Shown: in pieces, positions 39,434 to 45,409 of the stretch
Layout of the letters: the number at the start of each line of letters is the position of its first letter
Numbering within the stretch: the stretch's first letter is position 1
Assembly (NCBI GenBank): GCA_934215475.1
Contig: CAKPZY010000015.1
Location: forward strand, 1 to 45,409
Length of the DNA: 45,409 bases
DNA from: an uncultured Ligilactobacillus sp.
Lineage (GTDB): Bacteria > Bacillota > Bacilli > Lactobacillales > Lactobacillaceae
Reading direction: 5' to 3'
Program-made: the position numbers and the translations under genes
The notes under the pieces: model-generated
What the model saw: the letters and a program-made list of their open reading frames with translations, nothing else
Told to the model about the DNA's origin: nothing
Database searches by the model: none

Positions 39434-39462
39434 ATTTTAGCATTATTAAGCAAAATATTAAA
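39434..39462 (-). promoter_or_regulatory. Putative sigma-A promoter of radA
   Basis: On the minus strand TTTAAT at 39462-39457, a 17-nt spacer ending TGC and TAAAAT at 39439-39434. Confidence 0.65.
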
Positions 39463-39678
39463 CTTAATTTAACAATCTCACTTTTTATCAGATGGTCCAT
39501 AAAATAATATTCAGACTACCAGAAAAAAAATAGCACGTATTTCACCGAGCAATCATTGCCCGTTGTTAAAAACCAGTGGAAATTTGAAAAGATTAGCACC
39601 TTAATTGGCCACTGCTTGTGCTTAGTAGCTGAATCGACTCCAGGAAAATCAAGCAGTATCTTTGACGCATTTAATAAT

Positions 39679-40215
39679 TTAATTGCCAGAAGATCCGAAT
39701 CCACCTGCCCGTTTGGTTTGCGGTTTTTGCTCACCATCGGCTAATAAGTAAGGCATGAAAATCCCCTGCCCAATTTTTTCACCTTGCTTGATCGTATGGT
39801 CAAACATTGAGAAGTTCAATAGTTGAAAGAAAATCTCGCCTTCATTATCCTTATTATTATAATAATCAGCATCGATGATCCCCACTCCATTAGGCAAAAC
39901 CAGCCCATGTTTTAAAGGGGCACTCGACCGATCGGCCAAGAGAAGGTATTCGTCTGCACCCATGTAAGCTTTGATCCCCGTTGGTACAAGATAAGGTGTC
40001 AATATTTTTTGGGCGGTGTTTTTTTCCTCAGGAGAAACAGCTTTGGCCTTATGAATAGCAGAAAGAACTTTCACAAAATTTCTTTTCCAGATACTAGGCA
40101 ACAAAAAATCCTCGGCTGCAAAAAAATCATACCCAGCTGCGTTTTGTGTAGCCCGCTGTGGCAAACGAACATCTTTGGTGGCGTAACTACTAACTTTTTC
40201 AAATCCTCTTTTCAC
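39679..40215 (-). CDS. dut: dUTP diphosphatase
   Basis: A 178-aa trimeric-type dUTPase that removes dUTP and provides dUMP. Motif 1 is AGYDFFAAED, the serine motif ADRSSAPLKHG, the uracil-specificity loop PNGVGIIDADYY, then QGEKIGQGIF and the C-terminal lid GGFGSSG. About 35 residues (SIWKRNFVKV to TAQKILTPYL) separate motifs 1 and 2, making it longer than the 145-150 aa classical enzyme; this longer form is common in lactobacilli as I recall. The start is GTG 40215. Confidence 0.92.
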   Translation of the reverse strand: MKRGFEKVSSYATKDVRLPQRATQNAAGYDFFAAEDFLLPSIWKRNFVKVLSAIHKAKAVSPEEKNTAQKILTPYLVPTGIKAYMGADEYLLLADRSSAPLKHGLVLPNGVGIIDADYYNNKDNEGEIFFQLLNFSMFDHTIKQGEKIGQGIFMPYLLADGEQKPQTKRAGGFGSSGN

Positions 40216-40393
40216 GATAGAGCCTCGTTTTCATATATTTTAATTTGCTTTGATAATACCATATTTGTTTTTACAAGTGGCCTCTTGCATGCTTTTTTAA
40301 TTAAATTGTCTTTAAAATGATATTTTAATAAAGAATTCCTATTGGATCGACCTATCACAAGTCTATCAGTGAATCACTTTGAAGAATAGCAAT

Positions 40394-40403
40394 ATGTTAT
40401 AAT
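40394..40403 (+). promoter_or_regulatory. Extended -10 promoter of rpiA
   Basis: TGTTATAAT places TGn next to a perfect TATAAT at 40398-40403, about 97 nt upstream of the start. The -35 is not clear. Confidence 0.6.
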
Positions 40404-40499
40404 GACTAGGAAAAGAAGGATATCTTAAAAACAAAGGCTATATTGTTAGATAAGATTTAACATCATATAAGTAATAAGTATGAGGAGGCTTTGCTCATT

Positions 40500-41189
40500 A
40501 TGAAACAGGATGAATTAAAAAAATTAGTCGGTGAAAAATCGGTCGATTGGATAAAAGATGGCATGACCGTGGGCCTTGGCACTGGTTCAACCGTCAAATT
40601 TATGGTGGCTGCTCTAGGACGCCGCATCAAAAGTGAAGGTCTCCACATCACTGGAGTAACGACCTCAAAAGCCACAGCTAAACAAGCGGAAGAACTAGGG
40701 ATCACACTCAAGTCAGTGGATGCGGTAGACCATATTGATCTGACGATCGATGGTGCCGATGAGATCAGTACAGGGTTCCAAGGGATCAAAGGCGGTGGCG
40801 CGGCGTTGCTATTTGAAAAGATTGTCGCCACAAACTCAAATAAAGTCATCTGGATAGTGGATGAAAGTAAGCTGGTCAAACATCTAGGCGCTTTCCCGCT
40901 TCCAGTCGAAGTGATCCCCTATGGCAGTCAAAAGATTTTTGAGCGTTTCGAACAAAAGGGCTATAAACCAACCTTTCGCAAAAGTGCTGACAGAAACAGC
41001 CTTTTGTTGACCGATTCAGAAAATTACATTATCGATCTGCATTTACAAGAGATCACCGAACCTCACAAATTGGCTGACGAACTGATCAAGCAAGTGGGAG
41101 TTGTCGAGCATGGTTTATTCTTAGACATGGTCGATATTGTGATCGTTGGCCGCTCGGACGGTCCGGAGGTCCTAACAGCACCGCAGTAA
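40500..41189 (+). CDS. rpiA: Ribose-5-phosphate isomerase A
   Basis: A 229-aa RpiA interconverting ribose-5-phosphate and ribulose-5-phosphate. Motifs are [12 protein letters not shown] (phosphate loop), IDGADEI with the catalytic Asp, [12 protein letters not shown] with the catalytic Lys/Glu, and DESKLV. The start is ATG 40500, 13 nt behind AGGAGG; an upstream TTG at 40491 is not needed. Monocistronic, with a terminator. Confidence 0.96.
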   Translation: MKQDELKKLVGEKSVDWIKDGMTVGLGTGSTVKFMVAALGRRIKSEGLHITGVTTSKATAKQAEELGITLKSVDAVDHIDLTIDGADEISTGFQGIKGGGAALLFEKIVATNSNKVIWIVDESKLVKHLGAFPLPVEVIPYGSQKIFERFEQKGYKPTFRKSADRNSLLLTDSENYIIDLHLQEITEPHKLADELIKQVGVVEHGLFLDMVDIVIVGRSDGPEVLTAPQ

Positions 41190-41210
41190 AATTAAAAAAT
41201 AATCAGAGAA

Positions 41211-41246
41211 AAATAAGAAGGAACTTTGGTGTCCCTTCTTATTTTT
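41211..41246 (+). terminator. Rho-independent terminator of rpiA
   Basis: AAATAAGAAGG at 41211-41221 pairs perfectly with CCTTCTTATTT at 41234-41244, followed by further T residues. Confidence 0.85.
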
Positions 41247-41415
41247 AACCAAAAAATTATTCGTGCAATATCTAGAACTGCTCAGCTCAGTTAAATAAAA
41301 TTTAGAGAAATATATCTGCCACCTTGTCATATCATAGTGGCCACTTGCAAACGGCTTGGCTGAAGTTCCCGCAAGCAAGTATCAAACAGCACAACAATTT
41401 TTCTCACAGTCTAAA

Positions 41416-41445
41416 TTAAACAGAGTTTATGTTATTTACTATTAT
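41416..41445 (+). promoter_or_regulatory. Tentative pepC promoter
   Basis: TTAAAC at 41416-41421, an 18-nt spacer and TATTAT at 41440-41445. Both elements are weak. The remainder of 41247-41415 shows no gene. Confidence 0.35.
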
Positions 41446-41496
41446 TAGAAAATGCCGTAAACTATGAATATACTGTTAAAGGAGAGTGACTTTTTA

Positions 41497-42831
41497 ATGA
41501 CCAAAGCAATCACTGCCGATCAATTAAAAAATTATCAACAAAATTTAACGGATCATGCTGGTGCACAAGTTGCCGAGCGGGCCGTTACTAAAAATGGGAT
41601 CTTAGCAACCAGTATTGACTACCGTTCACAAATTAATATGAACCCGGTATTCTCGGTCGATCTGGATACAGGAGCCGTTGCCAATCAGAAACAATCAGGC
41701 CGTTGCTGGATGTTTGCTGCATTAAATACAATGAGACATGACATCCGTAACAATTTCAAAGTTTCCGATAACTTTGAGTTATCCCAAAGCTACACTTTCT
41801 TCTGGGACAAATTAGAAAAAGCTAACTATTTTTATGAAAATGTACTCAAAACCGCAAATCTTCCAACTGGTGACCGTAAAGTCGCCTGGCTAATGGAAAC
41901 ACCGCAACAAGATGGCGGTCAATGGGATATGGTGATCGCTTTGATTCAGAAATATGGCGTTGTCCCGCAAGCCGTAATGCCTGAAACAAAGAATTCTTCA
42001 AGTTCCAGAGAAATCAATAGTACACTTAATCTTAAATTGCGTAAAGATGCCGTAGAGCTGCGTGAATTAGTTGCTAATAAAGCTAGTGACGCTCAGATCG
42101 CTGAAACAAAAGATAAGATGTTAAACGAAGTTTACCGTCTTTTAGCCTATAGTTTTGGCGAGCCGCCGACAACTTTTGACTTCGAGTATCGTGATAAAGA
42201 CAAGAAGTATCATATTGATCAAAATTTAACACCGCAAGATTTCTTTGCTAAATATGTCGGCTGGAAACTTGACGACTACGTTTCCATTATCAATGGACCG
42301 ACAGCCGACAAGCCATACAACCACATGTACACCATTGAAATGTTAGGGAATGTTGTCGATGGAAGACAAGTGCGACATTTAAATGTCGATATGGCCACCT
42401 TCCGCAGTGTCGCAGTAAAGCAGCTCAAGTCCGGAGAAAGTGTCTGGTTCGGGTGTGATGTTGGTAAATCTTCTGATAGTAAACAAGGTATCATGGACAC
42501 CGAACTTTACAGCCCAGACGAATTATTCGACATCGACTTCTCGATGTCCAAGGCAGAGCGCCTCGATTATGGTCAAAGCCTGATGACCCACGCGATGGTC
42601 TTGACAGGTGTTGACTTGATCAATGATCAGCCAACCAAATGGAAAGTTGAAAACTCTTGGGGTGACAAAGTTGGTGAAAAGGGTTTCTTCGTTATGAGCG
42701 ACAGTTGGATGGATGAATATTGCTACCAAGTTGTCGTTAACAAGAAGTTTTTACCACAAGAGTTGCAAGATGTTTTGAAAGAAGAACCAAAAGTCCTTGC
42801 CCCTTGGGATCCAATGGGTGCCTTGGCCTAA
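41497..42831 (+). CDS. pepC: Aminopeptidase C (bleomycin hydrolase family, C1B)
   Basis: A 444-aa cytosolic cysteine aminopeptidase used in peptide catabolism by lactic acid bacteria. The catalytic residues are visible: Cys70 in QSGRCWMFAALN, His365 in MTHAMVLTG and Asn386 in VENSWGD. The C-terminus ends in DPMGALA, the terminal arm that reaches the active site in this family. The frame opens at 41464, but AAAGGAGAG sits between 41478 and 41486 and selects ATG 41497. Confidence 0.96.
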   Translation: MTKAITADQLKNYQQNLTDHAGAQVAERAVTKNGILATSIDYRSQINMNPVFSVDLDTGAVANQKQSGRCWMFAALNTMRHDIRNNFKVSDNFELSQSYTFFWDKLEKANYFYENVLKTANLPTGDRKVAWLMETPQQDGGQWDMVIALIQKYGVVPQAVMPETKNSSSSREINSTLNLKLRKDAVELRELVANKASDAQIAETKDKMLNEVYRLLAYSFGEPPTTFDFEYRDKDKKYHIDQNLTPQDFFAKYVGWKLDDYVSIINGPTADKPYNHMYTIEMLGNVVDGRQVRHLNVDMATFRSVAVKQLKSGESVWFGCDVGKSSDSKQGIMDTELYSPDELFDIDFSMSKAERLDYGQSLMTHAMVLTGVDLINDQPTKWKVENSWGDKVGEKGFFVMSDSWMDEYCYQVVVNKKFLPQELQDVLKEEPKVLAPWDPMGALA

Positions 42832-42850
42832 ATTACCAGGATATAGTAAT

Positions 42851-42884
42851 AACACCGCATGCGCGAAAACGCATGCGGTGTTTT
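42851..42884 (+). terminator. Strong hairpin terminator of pepC
   Basis: AACACCGCATGCG at 42851-42863 and CGCATGCGGTGTT at 42870-42882 form a perfect 13-bp stem with loop CGAAAA. The T-run is short (TTTTA). Confidence 0.85.
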
Positions 42885-42960
42885 ATGATACACCTAATAA
42901 ATTGCAATTTTATCTTGAAAAAAACAAAAGGCCGCTCTCCAATTAAACATCTATATTTTT

Positions 42961-43656
42961 TTACACTTCACAAATATGGTCAACGGCTAATTGTTTTTTA
43001 TCTATTACATTTAATTTTCCGTCAAATGTGTAGATGATTGGCTCGCCATTTGCAACCTCGACCCCATCAATATCTTGGTCACTGATCTGTTCAATAAACT
43101 TGATCATGGCTCTTAATGTGCTCCCGTGGGCAACGACCAGTTCATTTCCCCCCCTTAACAACTGAGCTGCAATGTGATCTTCCCAGTAGGGCAAGATCCG
43201 CTCAGAAGCCATCTGCAGGCTTTCCGCTAAAGGCAAAGATGATTTAGGCAAATTAGCATACCGCCGATCAGTGTCTGGATAAGGCAATTCAGGCGGAACA
43301 GAGTAAAATGACCTCCGCCATAAAGCAACTTGCTGAGGACCAAAAATTTTGCGGGTGTCGTCTTTGTTCCAGCCACGCAATGAGCCGTAGTGTCTCTCGT
43401 TTAAGCGCCAACTCTTATGGATCGGAATATAAGCTTGATGTAGTTCCTGTAAAACGATGTTAGCACTCTTGATCGCACGAACTAGGACAGAAGTATGAAT
43501 GTCGGCAAAGTCGATACCTTGTTTTGCCAATAGCTGTCCTGCCTCGTGCGATTGCTTAATACCTGCAGGAGTTAATGGCGAATCAGACCAGCCTGTGTAT
43601 TCATTGACCTTGTTAGCAATGCTTTGTCCATGACGAAGCAATACTAATTGTACCAT
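42961..43656 (-). CDS. 2,3-bisphosphoglycerate-dependent phosphoglycerate mutase-like protein
   Basis: A 231-aa histidine phosphatase superfamily protein of GpmA type. His9 in LLRHGQS is the phospho-acceptor, the Glu87 region reads NERHYGSLRGWNKDD, and His177 lies in VVAHGSTLRAMIKF. GpmA usually has NERHYGALQGLNK and AHGNSLRALVK, so this is a divergent copy. It may be a second mutase rather than the main glycolytic one. It converges with pepC and stands alone. Confidence 0.85.
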   Translation of the reverse strand: MVQLVLLRHGQSIANKVNEYTGWSDSPLTPAGIKQSHEAGQLLAKQGIDFADIHTSVLVRAIKSANIVLQELHQAYIPIHKSWRLNERHYGSLRGWNKDDTRKIFGPQQVALWRRSFYSVPPELPYPDTDRRYANLPKSSLPLAESLQMASERILPYWEDHIAAQLLRGGNELVVAHGSTLRAMIKFIEQISDQDIDGVEVANGEPIIYTFDGKLNVIDKKQLAVDHICEV

Positions 43657-43854
43657 TCCGACTCACCCTCTCTATTCTCTCCGTTAATATCATAGCAGAA
43701 TTTTAAATTAAAAAACAGCGTTGGAAAAAACGCGGTTCCATTGCTCGTCTATTCATCTATTTTAAGGCATTCATTTCAGAGAAAAGGTCCACTTCGTATA
43801 AAATATCAAATTCACAGGTGAGTTTTTCCCTGGCCAATTTTCTAAATGAAAATT

Positions 43855-43895
43855 AAAAAATGGCCCGAAATCCAACAATGATTTCTGGACCATAA
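43855..43895 (-). terminator. Rho-independent terminator of the PcsB-like locus
   Basis: On the minus strand TGGTCC-A-GAAATC pairs with GATTTC-G-GG-CCA, followed by TTTTTT. Confidence 0.85.
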
Positions 43896-43933
43896 TTTAT
43901 TTTCTAGTAAACCTGTTCAAGCTGCCTTTTTGA

Positions 43934-44380
43934 TCAATGCACGCGCACTGCAAATGATGGAGTATAGGAACCGACTGAACCCGTAGAAACATTTTGACCT
44001 GGTGCAGGGGCATGCACATAACTACCGCCGCCCAAAGCGATCGCAACGTGGAATGTTCCCCCGTGTGAACCCCAGAAATATAAATCGCCCGCTTGAGCCT
44101 GACCAGTCGGAATTACCTTGCCGGCTTTTTCTTGCTGAGTAGTAGTCCGTGGTAGTGATTTGACGAAATGCCGGTATACATACTGCACGAAACCAGAACA
44201 ATCAAAGCCGGCTGGTGAAGTGCCACCCCATTGATAAGGTGATTTGCCTTTGAATGATAAAGCATAGGCGGTAGCAGAACCATACGAGGCTGCTGGCGCT
44301 TCTGAATGAGTGTTAGAGTTTTGCTTGGTGCTAACCATTGTTATCACAGGTGAGGAAGTCTTACCCACGTTCTTTTCCAC
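43934..44380 (-). CDS. NlpC/P60 catalytic half of the interrupted hydrolase
   Basis: If translated separately it could use GTG 44380, which has AAAGGTGAA about 8 nt upstream, giving 148 aa. It has no signal peptide, so the papain-like endopeptidase domain (FDCSGFVQYVY, FHVAIALGGG, YVHAPAP) would remain in the cytosol. The domain is complete, with no frameshift. Confidence 0.5.
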   Translation of the reverse strand: MEKNVGKTSSPVITMVSTKQNSNTHSEAPAASYGSATAYALSFKGKSPYQWGGTSPAGFDCSGFVQYVYRHFVKSLPRTTTQQEKAGKVIPTGQAQAGDLYFWGSHGGTFHVAIALGGGSYVHAPAPGQNVSTGSVGSYTPSFAVRVH

Positions 44381-44452
44381 AGATCGTTCACCTTTATCAG
44401 CGGCTCTTTGTGCTGCTGCAATCGTCTTTGCTTTCCCAGCATCAGCGGCAGC

Positions 44453-45034
44453 CTATTGTGCTTTAGCGGCCGCTTCTTGCGCGGCTTTATCCTCACGATG
44501 TTTTTTCGCGTTTAGTTCTGCACGCTTTGAAACTAACTGGGAACTGGCTTGCAGTAACGTGATCTGCAGCTTATGTAATTTCTTCCCGGACTTAGCCAAT
44601 GTTTTTTTATCCGCAGCTACTTTCTCTTTGTCTGCTTTTTGCTGATCCCAGGCCCGACGGTTAGCACTGAATAAAGTTACTACCAAGAATGTCCGACTGG
44701 CCAGATCAGACAAATTATCCGAATCCGTAATGAAGGTCACAACTGTATCTGTGCCATTAAGTTGAGCTGAGCGCGCCTGATTTTTTAACTGACTTTCGTG
44801 CGCAGCAATGTCTTTGTCTAGTTTATCGATCTCAGCAGCCTTTTCCAACTGGAGCTTGAGGTTCGCACTAACTTCACCTTGTGCAGAATCCAATTTTTGC
44901 TGGGCGGCATCTATTTCAGTGTTGACCGTGTTTAACTCTGTTGCTGTATCAGCTGAAACACTAGGTATACCAACGATTAAAACGGTAACAGCTGCTAGTG
45001 TAACTATGGACCCACTAAGTATGTTTTTCTTCAT
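44453..45034 (-). CDS. Secreted coiled-coil half of the interrupted hydrolase
   Basis: A 193-aa product expected if TAG at 44455-44453 terminates. It has a signal peptide of about 28 residues, then heptad-rich helices (EIDAAQQKLDSAQGEVSANLKLQLEKAAEI and the SDLASRTFLVVTLFSANRRAWDQQKADKE stretch typical of PcsB-type coiled coils). It would be exported without a catalytic domain. Confidence 0.6.
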   Translation of the reverse strand: MKKNILSGSIVTLAAVTVLIVGIPSVSADTATELNTVNTEIDAAQQKLDSAQGEVSANLKLQLEKAAEIDKLDKDIAAHESQLKNQARSAQLNGTDTVVTFITDSDNLSDLASRTFLVVTLFSANRRAWDQQKADKEKVAADKKTLAKSGKKLHKLQITLLQASSQLVSKRAELNAKKHREDKAAQEAAAKAQ

Positions 45035-45109
45035 GGACTCGTTCCCCTATGTATTTGTTTTATTTGATTTCCATTATTCTTACCCTAGCATTTGTGCCTA
45101 CAAATAACC

Positions 45110-45126
45110 ATTACAATATAGTTACA
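45110..45126 (-). promoter_or_regulatory. WalR (YycF) box upstream of the PcsB-like gene
   Basis: The minus strand reads TGTAACTATATTGTAAT, a perfect match to the WalR consensus TGTWAH-N5-TGTWAH. It lies 76 nt upstream of the ATG, the position expected for activation. PcsB/CwlO-type genes are known WalR targets in Firmicutes. Confidence 0.75.
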
Positions 45127-45131
45127 TTTAA

Positions 45132-45181
45132 CCTGTGAAACGGTATTACCATAAGGGACTATGGCAAAAATGTTTCACAGG
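45132..45181. repeat. Nested inverted repeat upstream of the WalR box
   Basis: CCTGTGAAAC at 45132-45141 and GTTTCACAGG at 45172-45181 are perfect inverted repeats; inside them CCATA at 45149-45153 faces TATGG at 45160-45164. There is no T-run on either side. It could form a cruciform or be a second operator. Confidence 0.6.
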
Positions 45182-45372
45182 CTTGAAATTGTTTTCTTGT
45201 TAACCACTGAACATGCCTGATAACAACAATTCTCCATTTGAAATTTATCAAACATTTTTAAACTTTTTGTAACAATTTGACCCGGAGCGTTACTGTTTTT
45301 AAACTATAACCAACATTTCATGATGAAATACTAAAAGGAGTTGGGACAAAACGTTCCATAATCCGATAAAAT

Positions 45373-45409
45373 ACCACCATATTTTCCTGTTTTTTGAAAA
45401 TTTGGTGGT
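45373..45409. repeat. Stem-loop at the right window edge
   Basis: ACCACCATATTTTC at 45373-45386 pairs with GAAAATTTGGTGGT at 45396-45409 with one mismatch; the loop is CTGTTTTTT. It follows GTTGGGACAAAACG near 45340-45354, a word I associate with repeated intergenic elements of lactobacilli. The window ends here, so its role (terminator or repeat element) cannot be settled. Confidence 0.55.

Larger units (their letters stand above)
43934..45034 (-). pseudogene. PcsB-type secreted peptidoglycan hydrolase interrupted by one in-frame TAG
   Basis: The frame from ATG 45034 to the TGA at 43934 is continuous over 367 codons, except for TAG at codon 194 (44455-44453). The parts are a signal peptide (cleavage after PSVSA), a long coiled coil (about residues 30-190), an Ala-rich linker holding the TAG, and an intact NlpC/P60 domain with Cys279, His329 and His341. 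This is the layout of PcsB/CwlO/p75-type enzymes, which split septal peptidoglycan and are usually controlled by WalRK. The TAG sits between CAA and GCT in a low-complexity Ala/Gln/Lys linker and looks like a CAG-to-TAG or AAG-to-TAG change. Nothing else is damaged, so this is recent decay, a sequencing error or readthrough. Confidence 0.8.

Noticed and set aside
43934..45034. Reassignment of TAG to a sense codon in this organism
   Set aside because: TAG is the natural stop of several intact genes here (CapA-like, dgkB, GH73 glucosaminidase, topB, mrnC, yacL), so full reassignment is not tenable; only leaky readthrough or mutation remains possible.

Overview
The window looks like chromosome from a low-to-mid-GC Gram-positive lactic acid bacterium of the family Lactobacillaceae. 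Evidence is the gene order (pcrA-ligA-camS-gatC-gatA-gatB-dgkB; gltX, cysS-mrnC-rlmB-rae1-rpmG-secE-nusG-rplK-rplA-rplJ-rplL; yacL-radA-dut next to rpiA-pepC), the PepC aminopeptidase, strong AGGAGG ribosome binding sites and frequent extended -10 promoters. The genus cannot be fixed from the sequence alone.

Layout. 1-5604 is a rightward accessory block: a 42-bp tandem repeat array, a CapA-type metallophosphoesterase, a FAD-dependent reductase, and a two-gene unit (amino-acid-binding lipoprotein plus M20 deacylase) whose promoter overlaps an ArgR-box-like palindrome. 5605-7760 holds a second repeat array (about 41-bp period) and an unrecognised 455-aa protein preceded in the same frame by a 39-codon ORF ending in TAG. 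7765-10687 has the rRNA methyltransferase RlmCD and the lipid kinase DgkB, separated by a third repeat array. 10721-19908 is the leftward gatCAB, camS, ligA, pcrA cluster. 20269-23732 holds a PurK-like ATP-grasp protein, xpt, a GH73 glucosaminidase and an ECF transporter S component. 23959-25346 holds a MarR regulator with a palindromic operator and a small DUF454 membrane protein.

25650-39398 is the translation/transcription core, all leftward: topB, rplL, rplJ, rplA, rplK, nusG, secE, rpmG, rae1, rlmB, mrnC, cysS, gltX, yacL, radA. It carries clear sigma-A promoters, an L10 leader with an embedded terminator, and two similar putative L1-binding hairpins. 39679-42831 has dut, then the rightward rpiA and pepC. 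42961-45409 has a divergent phosphoglycerate mutase and a PcsB-type peptidoglycan hydrolase split by an in-frame TAG codon, with a perfect WalR-type box upstream.

No phage, transposon, CRISPR, tRNA or rRNA gene was seen. The points most worth a second look are the intergenic 41/42-bp degenerate repeat family at three loci, the two reading frames interrupted by in-frame amber codons, the loss of all iron-sulfur cysteines in RlmCD, and several well-defined regulatory sites. Many starts were moved inward from the longest ORF on the basis of ribosome binding sites; these are stated in the entries.
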